NCBI RefSeq assembly: GCF_016428595.1
Contig: NZ_JAELVQ010000001.1
Coordinates: forward strand, 1-64,000
DNA: 64,000 nucleotides
Source of the DNA: Snuella sedimenti
GTDB taxonomy: Bacteria > Bacteroidota > Bacteroidia > Flavobacteriales > Flavobacteriaceae
Direction: 5' to 3'
Both the position numbers and the translations under genes were made by a program. The notes beneath the pieces were generated by a model. That model had not been told where the DNA came from. It did no database searches and saw only the letters and a program-made list of their open reading frames with translations. How positions within the stretch are numbered: the first letter of the stretch is position 1; every line of letters begins with the position of its first letter. Positions 27,030 to 35,331 of this stretch are shown in pieces.

Positions 27030-28151
27030 ATGAAGTACTACATTATAGCCGGCGAAGCATCAGGCGATTTACATGGCGCCAATTTAATGAAAGCCTTATC
27101 AAAAGAAGATGTTAATGCTAATTTTCGTTTTTGGGGTGGTGACTTAATGCAGGCTGTTGGTGGCATTTTGGTAAAACATTACAAAGAACGGTCTTTCATG
27201 GGGTTTGCCGAAGTCATTAAAAACGTATCTAAGATTTTTAAAGATATTTCTCTATGTAAGCACGACATTGAAGCCTTTAATCCTAACGTTATTATATTTA
27301 TTGACAATTCGGGTTTCAACTTACGCATTGCTAAATGGGCTAAAGCAAAAGGATTTAGAACCAACTATTATATTTCACCTCAAGTTTGGGCGTCGAGAGC
27401 CAATCGTGTACATGCTATAAAAAGGGATATCGATGCCATGTATGTTATACTCCCTTTTGAAAAAGCATTTTATAAGGAACAATTCCAATACGATGTTAAT
27501 TTTGTCGGTCACCCTTTAATTGATGCGATTTCTGATAGGGTTCAAATTGATGAATTCGAATTTAGAACAAAGCACTTACTCAACGATAAGCCCATTATTG
27601 CACTTTTGCCCGGTAGCCGAAAACAGGAAATAACAAAGACGCTCTCACTCATGCTTAGCTTGGCAGACAATTATAAAGACTACCAATTTGTAATAGCTGG
27701 GGCACCAAGTCAAGATTTCGAATTTTACAAAACCTTTATTAACAAGTCCAACATTGGTTTTGTTGCAAATAAAACCTATGACCTTTTAAGCATTTCTTAT
27801 GCCGCAATAGTTACTTCGGGAACAGCTACATTAGAAACCGCTTTATTTAAAGTCCCTCAGGTTGTTTGTTACAAAGGCAGCTGGCTTTCTTATCATATTG
27901 CCAAAAGAATCATTACTTTAAAGTTCATATCATTGGTTAATCTAATCATGGATAAAGAGGTTGTTACCGAACTTATCCAAAATGATTTTAACAAAAAAAG
28001 ACTGAAGAAAGAAATGGATCGCATTTTAAACCCAACTGTGCGTTCTAAAATATTTTTAGACTATTACGAATTGGAAAAAATATTAGGAGGCAAAGGTGCC
28101 AGTAAAAAAACTGCTGAATTAATTTTTAATACGCTTAACACATCAGATTAA
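27030..28151 (+). CDS. lpxB: Lipid-A-disaccharide synthase LpxB
   Basis: LpxB condenses UDP-diacylglucosamine with lipid X to form the lipid A disaccharide. The start YYIIAGEASGDLHGANLM, the FIDNSGFNLRIAKWAK and YYISPQVWASR segments, and the C-terminal PGSRKQEI and SGTATLETALFKVPQVV motifs are typical of this GT19 family. Its 373 residues are standard. It lies between the small membrane protein and an NlpC/P60 gene in one operon and points to an LPS-bearing outer membrane. Confidence 0.97.
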   Translation: MKYYIIAGEASGDLHGANLMKALSKEDVNANFRFWGGDLMQAVGGILVKHYKERSFMGFAEVIKNVSKIFKDISLCKHDIEAFNPNVIIFIDNSGFNLRIAKWAKAKGFRTNYYISPQVWASRANRVHAIKRDIDAMYVILPFEKAFYKEQFQYDVNFVGHPLIDAISDRVQIDEFEFRTKHLLNDKPIIALLPGSRKQEITKTLSLMLSLADNYKDYQFVIAGAPSQDFEFYKTFINKSNIGFVANKTYDLLSISYAAIVTSGTATLETALFKVPQVVCYKGSWLSYHIAKRIITLKFISLVNLIMDKEVVTELIQNDFNKKRLKKEMDRILNPTVRSKIFLDYYELEKILGGKGASKKTAELIFNTLNTSD

Positions 28152-28155
28152 ACAA

Positions 28156-28716
28156 ATGAAGAGGCTTATTTTCATAGCGTTCATTACTTTGCTTACAGGT
28201 AGTTGTAAGTCTAGCAAACAAGAAAAAAAAGTGACCTCTAAAATAATTATTGCACCTTCTGCTATAGACCGACCTTTTACCGGCCACAAAAAAGCTGCGG
28301 CTATAGATTCCTTAAAAATAGATACATCGGCTTCAAAAGCTGAAACCATTATTACTTATGCCAAGCAATTTGAAGGGGTACGGTATAAATGGGGCGGCAC
28401 CACAAAAAACGGCATGGATTGCTCGGGACTGGTGTTTGAATCTTTTAGAGCCTCCAACATTCTACTTCCAAGAATTTCGCGTGATATGGCTAAAAAAGGC
28501 AATGAAGTTCCTTTAAATAAGGTTAAAAATGGCGATTTATTATTCTTTAAAACCCAAAACAGAAGAAACACCATTAATCATGTAGGTTTGGTAATAACCT
28601 CAAACAACAAAAACATTAAGTTCATTCACGCAACAACCCAAAGAGGCGTTATTGTTTCGTCCTTAACTGAAAATTATTGGAAAACATCTTTTGTTGAAGC
28701 ACGCAGGATTTTGTAA
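28156..28716 (+). CDS. NlpC/P60 (C40) peptidase lipoprotein
   Basis: A 186-residue cell-wall hydrolase. A lipobox LLTGSC places the lipidated cysteine at residue 17. The C40 catalytic core has Cys89 in GMDCSGLV, His142 in NHVGLV and His158 as the likely third member. Such enzymes cut between D-glutamyl and DAP in peptidoglycan stem peptides. The short spacer after the lipid anchor suggests that it works close to the membrane. It is 4 bases after lpxB and 23 bases before the comEC-like gene. Confidence 0.93.
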   Translation: MKRLIFIAFITLLTGSCKSSKQEKKVTSKIIIAPSAIDRPFTGHKKAAAIDSLKIDTSASKAETIITYAKQFEGVRYKWGGTTKNGMDCSGLVFESFRASNILLPRISRDMAKKGNEVPLNKVKNGDLLFFKTQNRRNTINHVGLVITSNNKNIKFIHATTQRGVIVSSLTENYWKTSFVEARRIL

Positions 28717-28739
28717 GATATTTTTTATCTTACAAACTT

Positions 28740-30779
28740 ATGAAACTACTTAACTTTACAATAATTAAGTTAACATGTTGCCTTATTACAGGTATCCTTA
28801 TTGGTTATGCGTTGTCCCTTTCAATTGCAATAAGCTTAATGCTTACCCTTACGCTGTTGGGGGCACTCATCATTATATATTTTATTATTAAAAATCGGTT
28901 TACCAGAACCATTTGGTTTGGCTCTGTCACCTTTTTGCTTATGATTGCTATAGGCATACTTACAATAAACTTTAACAATCCCCAATTTAATACCGACCAC
29001 TACTCAAAATACATTAGGACTAAAGAAGATTCACTTCAAACCATCACCTTTAAGGTTCGAGAGGTTCTTAAACCTACAAATTATCATGAAAAATACATCG
29101 TAGAGATTTTAAAAATAGATTCTACCGGAGTCAAGGGCAAGTCCCTTTTGAACATTGAAAAAGATTCTGTATCCCACAAACTTAAAGTGGATGACATTCT
29201 TATTTCCAGAACTAACTTTAAAACCATTCCTAAACCACTAAACCCTTATCAATTTAACTATAGATCTTATTTAAAAAAGAAATACATCTACCATCAAATC
29301 TTTACCAATAAAAAATGGCTTTTACCTGTCAGATCCAAACCACACACACTATTAGGAATAGCAAACAGTATTAGAGAACATATCAACACAAAGCTTAAAG
29401 CATATACTTTTAAACCAGGTGAACTGGCTATTATCAATGCCTTGCTTTTGGGTCAGCGCCAAGATATCGATGACTCTATATACTCCGATTACGTCAATGC
29501 AGGAGCGATACACATTTTAGCAGTTTCCGGCTTACACGTTGGCATTATTTTGCTAATTCTCAGTTTTATATTAAAACCATTGGAAACTTTTAAGCATGGG
29601 AAACTAGCAAAGACTGTCATTCTTGTGTGTATCTTATGGTGTTTTGCCATCATTGCAGGACTATCCGCTTCTGTAACAAGAGCTGTAACTATGTTTAGTA
29701 TTGTTGCTATCGCCATAAACCTTAAAAGGCCTACTAACATATTTAACACACTTGCGATAAGTATGTTCATTATACTACTTATAAAACCCATGTTTTTGTT
29801 TGATGTCGGTTTCCAGCTAAGTTATTTAGCAGTATTTTCCATTGTAAGCATTGACCCGTTGCTGTACAAGCTTTGGCAGCCTCGATACCGAATAATTGAC
29901 ACATTATGGCACACCTTAACCGTAACACTATCGGCACAGTTAGGCATCTTACCTCTTAGCCTATTTTACTTTCACCAGTTTCCGGGATTATTCTTTGTGT
30001 CAAACTTAGTTATTGTTCCTTTTTTAGGCATTATACTAGGCTTGGGCATACTGCTTATTGTGATGGCTTTATTAAATATACTTCCGGATTTTTATGCATC
30101 CTTATTTGCCAACATGATAGATTTTATGAACCGTTTTGTTAGATTCTTATCTCAACAAGATCGTTTTATAATTACATCTATCTCATTTAATTTTCTATTC
30201 CTGATCTGTGCCTACTTTTTACTAATTGCATTAATAAACAGCTTTTGCAAAAGAACTTATAAGCGTTTTGTTTGGCTCCTAACTGCTATTGCTTGCTTTC
30301 AATTATCTTATATTTATACTACGTATAACATACCGAAACACCAATTTGTTATATTCCATAAAAGTCGACAAACCTTACTGGCGAATACGCTAAAAAACAA
30401 AACCATTATCGCTCATGATATTAAGAACACACCTTCTCCTTCCATAAAGCCCATTGCTGACTACACAACGGGAAGTCATATTGACGAATTGGAAACCGAC
30501 AGCCTCCAATCTGTTTATATTTTGAATAACAAGATATTACTAGTTATTGACAGCTTAAGTGTCTATAATATAAAATCATTTAAGCCTGATTATGTATTGT
30601 TACGGCAGTCGCCGCAATTAAATTTAAACCGTTTAATTGACTCTTTAAATCCCAAATACATTATTGCTGATGGCAGCAATTATAAATCCTATACAGCGCA
30701 CTGGAAACACATATGTAAGAAACGAAAACTCCCTTTTCACAATACTGGCAAAAAGGGAGCTTTTATTATAAACTATTAA
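28740..30779 (+). CDS. comEC: ComEC/Rec2 family protein
   Basis: ComEC forms the inner-membrane channel for single-stranded DNA in natural transformation. The 679 residues contain an N-terminal DUF4131-type region (about 20-180, with OB-like part), then the Competence domain with the hallmark LAVSGLHVGII (about 259-269) and many membrane helices to about 510. The last 150 residues resemble the end of the metallo-beta-lactamase domain (DYVLLRQSPQLNLNRLIDSLNPKYIIADGSNY split here) but lack the HxHxDH metal site. So the nuclease-like domain seems degenerate or reduced. The gene ends in the palindromic element at 30779. Confidence 0.9.
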   Translation: MKLLNFTIIKLTCCLITGILIGYALSLSIAISLMLTLTLLGALIIIYFIIKNRFTRTIWFGSVTFLLMIAIGILTINFNNPQFNTDHYSKYIRTKEDSLQTITFKVREVLKPTNYHEKYIVEILKIDSTGVKGKSLLNIEKDSVSHKLKVDDILISRTNFKTIPKPLNPYQFNYRSYLKKKYIYHQIFTNKKWLLPVRSKPHTLLGIANSIREHINTKLKAYTFKPGELAIINALLLGQRQDIDDSIYSDYVNAGAIHILAVSGLHVGIILLILSFILKPLETFKHGKLAKTVILVCILWCFAIIAGLSASVTRAVTMFSIVAIAINLKRPTNIFNTLAISMFIILLIKPMFLFDVGFQLSYLAVFSIVSIDPLLYKLWQPRYRIIDTLWHTLTVTLSAQLGILPLSLFYFHQFPGLFFVSNLVIVPFLGIILGLGILLIVMALLNILPDFYASLFANMIDFMNRFVRFLSQQDRFIITSISFNFLFLICAYFLLIALINSFCKRTYKRFVWLLTAIACFQLSYIYTTYNIPKHQFVIFHKSRQTLLANTLKNKTIIAHDIKNTPSPSIKPIADYTTGSHIDELETDSLQSVYILNNKILLVIDSLSVYNIKSFKPDYVLLRQSPQLNLNRLIDSLNPKYIIADGSNYKSYTAHWKHICKKRKLPFHNTGKKGAFIINY

Positions 30780-30941
30780 GAGACTGTTTAAAATTCGTTT
30801 TTGAAATTTGTTATAGGTCATTTTTTTGCCAATTAAGGCTTTAAAACCGGATTTTAGCAGCGCTAAATGAGGATTTTCATAACGAAAAGTGGTGAAAAAA
30901 GGGGCATAACAAAACCAAAAGGTGGAATTTAAACAGTCTCT
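30779..30941. mobile_element. 163-bp palindromic MITE-like element
   Basis: The ends are AGAGACTGTTTAAAATTC (30779-30796) and the inverted GGAATTTAAACAGTCTCT (30924-30941), an inverted repeat of about 17 bp with one indel. The two halves stay similar inward (GTTAT plus a T-run on both sides), and the exact centre is a 6-bp hairpin TTTAGC-AGC-GCTAAA (30853-30867). So the whole element is one imperfect palindrome. No coding capacity. The left end overlaps the comEC stop codon. It separates two convergent genes and may act as a bidirectional terminator. Confidence 0.8.
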
Positions 30942-30946
30942 AAATA

Positions 30947-31498
30947 TTATCCTTGAAACTCAGGTTTAAAAGCTTTGTAGTAAGCATTGAATTTTTCCTG
31001 TGTATCCATGTCTTTATGCGCATCTGCTTTAAATAGCTTTAAATACAGCTCCAAATCTTGTGGTTTTTTATAGCCTTTTATTGGAGCAATCAATTCCCCT
31101 TTTTCATCTAAAAACACAATGGTTGGGTAAGCCGTGATTTGAAAATAACGGGACAACTCGTGAGGCGAATTGCGTCTATTGGCATTTTCAGGCTTATAAC
31201 CCGGATTTTTAAATGTCCTATCCTTAAAAGCAACTACATCATTACCTTCTGCATTAAACTTTACGGCGTAATAATGTTTGTTTACATAATTGGCTACATC
31301 CTCATTGCGAAACGTATTTTTATCCAACATTTTACAAGGCCCGCACCAATTGGTGTACATGTCTATCATTATCTTTTTTGGGTTTTTCTTCTGTAGCGCT
31401 ACAGCTTCTTGAAGTGTTACCCAATTAATTTCCTGTGCTTTGGACGTAACCAAAGTCAACAAAGCCAATATAAGCGTAAATCCTATTCGTTTCATCAT
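30947..31498 (-). CDS. Exported thioredoxin-fold protein (CGPC)
   Basis: A 183-residue periplasmic protein with signal peptide (1-21) and a thioredoxin fold whose active site is WCGPCKMLD (Cys52, Cys55), followed by the cis-Pro loop ITAYPTIVFLDEKGE. It likely reduces or shuffles disulfides in exported proteins. It is one base away from a second thioredoxin-like gene in the same direction, and the two may work on the same substrates. Confidence 0.92.
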   Translation of the reverse strand: MMKRIGFTLILALLTLVTSKAQEINWVTLQEAVALQKKNPKKIMIDMYTNWCGPCKMLDKNTFRNEDVANYVNKHYYAVKFNAEGNDVVAFKDRTFKNPGYKPENANRRNSPHELSRYFQITAYPTIVFLDEKGELIAPIKGYKKPQDLELYLKLFKADAHKDMDTQEKFNAYYKAFKPEFQG

Positions 31499-31499
31499 G

Positions 31500-31964
31500 C
31501 TATTTTTTTATAATATTATTTGCTACTGACAACCATTGTTGGGCACCGCCGCGAACAAATCCGGTCTTCCCTAAGCTATTCAAATTCATTTTACCATCGG
31601 GCTTCTTTTCTGGATTTACAAAAAAGACAGTAGGGTAACCTCTTACTTTAAAAATTTTCTGTAATTGGTAATTTTGAACCTTAACGGATTGTTCCTGGGG
31701 TGTTCGTCTTGGAAAATCCAATTCCATTAAAACTACATTATCCTTGGCCCAAACTTCAAAATCCTGCGTTTGAAAAACTTCCTTTTGAAGTTTTTTACAC
31801 CAACCACACCAGTCGGATCCTGTAAAGAACATCAATACTGGTTTCTTCTCTTTCATAGCTATTTCAGACGCCTTGTTCATATCTGTATGCCAAGTCAATT
31901 CCTGGGAAAAACTTGTAGTTGACACAAAAACGATTAACAATAGCGCAAGTAAGACTTTCTTCAT
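31500..31964 (-). CDS. Exported thioredoxin-fold protein (CGWC)
   Basis: The start at 31964 gives MKKVLLALLLIVFVSTTSFSQ, a good signal peptide; an upstream start at 32006 would add 14 residues without reason. The mature part has a DUF255/thioredoxin_7-type fold with SDWCGWCKKLQ (Cys53, Cys56) and the cis-Pro loop VRGYPTVFFVNPEKK. It has 154 residues in this form. Forms a pair with the CGPC gene downstream. The terminator at 32025-32052 separates it from the POT transporter upstream. Confidence 0.9.
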   Translation of the reverse strand: MKKVLLALLLIVFVSTTSFSQELTWHTDMNKASEIAMKEKKPVLMFFTGSDWCGWCKKLQKEVFQTQDFEVWAKDNVVLMELDFPRRTPQEQSVKVQNYQLQKIFKVRGYPTVFFVNPEKKPDGKMNLNSLGKTGFVRGGAQQWLSVANNIIKK

Positions 31965-32024
31965 GTTTATTTTTTTTGAACTAACAAACCAACTCTTATG
32001 TTGCAAAGTTCGCTCCTAACTTAC

Positions 32025-32052
32025 AAAAAAAGCCCCTAAACAGGGGCTTTTT
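32025..32052 (-). terminator. Terminator after the first POT transporter gene
   Basis: GCCCC (32032-32036) and GGGGC (32043-32047) with flanking A and T runs form AAAAAGCCCC-TAAACA-GGGGCTTTTT. On the minus strand the stem is followed by seven T, 26 bases past the POT stop codon. Confidence 0.88.
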
Positions 32053-32077
32053 GAGTTTATTTTAACGATTTTATCGA

Positions 32078-33862
32078 TTAACGTATTCCGTGCATCAGTT
32101 TTTTAAGTACAGGATTCAAAAGTATTGAAATTGTCCCAACCCCTATAGGCACTAAGGTAAATATCAAAAAGAAGGTCCCCAATGAGTATTGTTCGGAAAT
32201 CTTATCGATCATACCCCCCATTGTTCCAGCAGCTTTTTGCCCTACTGCAATAGCCAGGTACCAAACTCCAAACATAAAACCAATCATTCTTGCAGGCACC
32301 AACTTACTTAAATAGGACAAACCAACAGGTGACAAACACAACTCACCCATAGTATGGAATAAGTAAGCCAATATTAAAAAAATCATGCTAACAGAAGCTG
32401 TCTTTGCTCCAGATGGAATCTCGGAAGCTCCAAAAGATAACACAGCAAAACCTACCCCTAACAATATGAGTCCTAACCCATATTTCATAGCTGCACTCGG
32501 ATTATATTTACTCTCCCACCATTTTGAAAACAATGGTGCCAACGTAATAATGAAAAATGAATTTAAAATTCCAAACCAAGTTGCCTCAATTTCATTTCCT
32601 GCTTCAGAAAATTTGTTAATCAATCTAAAAATCACTAAAAACCAAATCCCAATAAAGGCAATTGACAAAACAATATTAGACAAGCCTATTTTAGAAAAAG
32701 TCTTCTTTGACAGTAAAATAAGTACCCATGTAATTATAATAAGAGGCACCGTAGTTAATAAAGCATCAATTACTTTAAAAACCATAGCTGAATTACCCAC
32801 TAAGCTTCTATTGGTATAATCCCTTGCAAATAGTGTCATGGATCCCAATGATTGCTCAAAAAATGCAAAAAAGAACACTGTAAAAAGTCCAAAAACAGAC
32901 ACTGCAATGATACGATCCCTTACTACCGGAATATATCTTGCTATTCTTGTCACAAGTAAAATTAAGAATAAACACAAAGCAGTTAAAACAACTACGCTAG
33001 AACCATCTAAATTACCAATTTTGAATGGCGCCAAACTAGTCCCTTCAATTTTCTCAAGAGGATCATTAAATAAATAAAGCAACCCACCAACTGACGAAAG
33101 CACTATTAATATTTTATCAAATAATGTAAATGGGTTTAACTTTTCAGCAACATCTCTATCTTCATTTATAGCAGTATTTTTCTCATTAATATTTTGAAGT
33201 AATTCGACTTCATATACTTTATTTGGCTTAGCTCCTATGGATCCAAATAAACTTCCAGCCAACCAAAATTGTAACATCCCTAAGAACATAAAAATCCCAG
33301 CCAAACCAAAACCCCAAGACCACCCGTAGTTTTCTGCCAAATACCCACAAAGCATCATCCCAAAAAAGGCTCCTGCATTTACCCCCATATAAAAAATAGT
33401 ATAAGCCCCATCTTTTTTAGATTCCTTGCCCTTATACATTTCTGATATTATAGATGTTATATTCGGTTTAAAAAAACCAGTTCCAATCACCAATAAAGCC
33501 AATCCCAAATAAAATGTTGCAGTTGTTTCCAAAGCCATAGCTGCATGTCCCAGTGTCATAATAGTACACCCAATTACAACTGCCAGTCTGTACCCCGTAA
33601 TCTTATCTGCAATCCAACCACCTACGATAGGCGTTAAATATAACAGAGATGCATAGGTACCAATTAACGCTAGGGCATGTTCCCTTGGCCATTCCCAACC
33701 AGGGTTTTCACTTGCAAACGGTGCTGTTAAAAACAACACTAACAATATACGCATGCCATAAAAGGAAAAGCGCTCCCACATTTCGGTAAAGAACAGTACA
33801 AATAAGCCTGCCGGATGACCAATGACTTTATCTTTAAAAAGATTTTCGATATCAGTATTCAT
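32078..33862 (-). CDS. POT/PTR2 family peptide transporter (long form)
   Basis: A proton-coupled oligopeptide transporter of the major facilitator superfamily. The PTR2 signature FFTEMWERFSFYGMRILLVLF (about 23-43, with the ExxER motif) and the second motif FYMGVNAGAFFGMMLCGYLAE are clear. At 594 residues it is longer than the neighbour (462) because of an extra pair of membrane segments between the two six-helix bundles, seen as inserts around residues 210-300. It lies 54 bases downstream of the second POT gene and belongs to the same direction as the DPP-IV-like peptidase. Confidence 0.93.
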   Translation of the reverse strand: MNTDIENLFKDKVIGHPAGLFVLFFTEMWERFSFYGMRILLVLFLTAPFASENPGWEWPREHALALIGTYASLLYLTPIVGGWIADKITGYRLAVVIGCTIMTLGHAAMALETTATFYLGLALLVIGTGFFKPNITSIISEMYKGKESKKDGAYTIFYMGVNAGAFFGMMLCGYLAENYGWSWGFGLAGIFMFLGMLQFWLAGSLFGSIGAKPNKVYEVELLQNINEKNTAINEDRDVAEKLNPFTLFDKILIVLSSVGGLLYLFNDPLEKIEGTSLAPFKIGNLDGSSVVVLTALCLFLILLVTRIARYIPVVRDRIIAVSVFGLFTVFFFAFFEQSLGSMTLFARDYTNRSLVGNSAMVFKVIDALLTTVPLIIITWVLILLSKKTFSKIGLSNIVLSIAFIGIWFLVIFRLINKFSEAGNEIEATWFGILNSFFIITLAPLFSKWWESKYNPSAAMKYGLGLILLGVGFAVLSFGASEIPSGAKTASVSMIFLILAYLFHTMGELCLSPVGLSYLSKLVPARMIGFMFGVWYLAIAVGQKAAGTMGGMIDKISEQYSLGTFFLIFTLVPIGVGTISILLNPVLKKLMHGIR

Positions 33863-33916
33863 AAAAGAATTTTAATGGTTATAATTAAAAGATTCCATAT
33901 TAAAGAAGGTAAATTA

Positions 33917-35305
33917 TTAATTACTTGCTAATTCAAAGTCTTCTACTTCTTCAGAATGCATAACACGCTCTTTATCCTCGGCACCATGCGTTAAAGCTTC
34001 CAGTTTTTTACGAAAAACCATCACCAATCCTCCAAATACAATGGCAAAAACAGCTATTCCTGTAAATACAGCAAACTCTCCTAGTCCTTCAGCCGATTCA
34101 CCCAACAAACCTGCTAGTTTGTTCCCAAAGCCTGTCATGGCAAAATATACCCCCATCATTAATGAGGCATATTTAACTGGTGCTAATTTTGTTATAAACG
34201 ATAGAGCCACTGGAGAAATACATAGTTCACCTACAGTATGGAATAAATAAGCTAACACTAACCAATACATAGCCGAAGCTCCCGCACTGTTAAATTCTGC
34301 AGCAGCTGCTGACATAAAGAAAAAACCAGTACCCATGATTATTAAACCAATAATCATTTTAAACAATGACGATGACAACTTCCCTTTTAATTTCCTATTT
34401 GCCCAATATGCGGCCACTGATGTACCCAAGAAAATAATAAACATTGCATTTAAGGATTGAAACCATGAAGCTGGAACTTCCCAGCCTAACAACATTCTAT
34501 TAGTATTATCCTTTGCATAAATATTCATAAGTCCTCCTGCCTGTTCAAAAGCACCCCAAAATACTATAACCAATAAAAAAGAAACAAACAATACAATAAT
34601 TCGATCCTTTTCAACCTTAGTTAATGGTCTACTCATATCTTCTTTGTCTTTTTCACTTCCGGAAGTTCCCAAAAAGTTACCAACATGCTTTAAGTGTTTC
34701 TGACCTACTAAATACTGGATCAAACCTAAAGCCATTCCTATACCTGCCAAACCAAAACCATAATGCCAACCATGCACTTCTCCTACATAACCAACGATTA
34801 AACTTGATAGAAAAGCACCGACATTAATTCCTATATAAAAAATAGTAAATCCTTTATCTCTTCTAATATCACCTTGCTTATACAAACCTCCAACCATGGT
34901 AGAGATATTCGGCTTAAGCATTCCTACTCCTAAAATAATTAGACCTAAACCTGAATAAAAGGCCCACAATTGCTCAACAGCTAAAATACTATGACCAGCC
35001 ACCAAAAGAATACCTCCATAAAGCACAGCTTTTTTCTGTCCTAAAAATTTATCGGCTATCCAACCCCCAGGAATTGACGCCACATACACTAACATGGTAT
35101 ACCAACCATATAAAGCCAAAGCTTCTCCATTAGTCCAACCTAATCCTGGGTTTACATCGCTTGTTGTCTGCACTAAATACAATACCAATATGGCCCGCAT
35201 TCCGTAATAAGAAAAACGCTCCCACATCTCAGTAAAAAATAAAACATACAACCCTACAGGATGTCCAAATAGTTCTTTTTGTTTAATTGTAGCCGAATTT
35301 GTCAT
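33917..35305 (-). CDS. POT/PTR2 family peptide transporter (short form)
   Basis: A second POT transporter, 462 residues, with the same N-terminal motif FFTEMWERFSYYGMRAILVLY and FYIGINVGAFLSSLIVGYVGE. It shares the ending motif LAYLFHTVGELCISPVALSF with its neighbour. The C-terminal tail is acidic (EDKERVMHSEEVEDFEL). It lies 26 bases after the S9 peptidase gene, suggesting an operon for cutting and importing di- and tripeptides. Confidence 0.94.
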   Translation of the reverse strand: MTNSATIKQKELFGHPVGLYVLFFTEMWERFSYYGMRAILVLYLVQTTSDVNPGLGWTNGEALALYGWYTMLVYVASIPGGWIADKFLGQKKAVLYGGILLVAGHSILAVEQLWAFYSGLGLIILGVGMLKPNISTMVGGLYKQGDIRRDKGFTIFYIGINVGAFLSSLIVGYVGEVHGWHYGFGLAGIGMALGLIQYLVGQKHLKHVGNFLGTSGSEKDKEDMSRPLTKVEKDRIIVLFVSFLLVIVFWGAFEQAGGLMNIYAKDNTNRMLLGWEVPASWFQSLNAMFIIFLGTSVAAYWANRKLKGKLSSSLFKMIIGLIIMGTGFFFMSAAAAEFNSAGASAMYWLVLAYLFHTVGELCISPVALSFITKLAPVKYASLMMGVYFAMTGFGNKLAGLLGESAEGLGEFAVFTGIAVFAIVFGGLVMVFRKKLEALTHGAEDKERVMHSEEVEDFELASN

Positions 35306-35331
35306 AAATCTATTTAATTAGTTAGTTTTTT

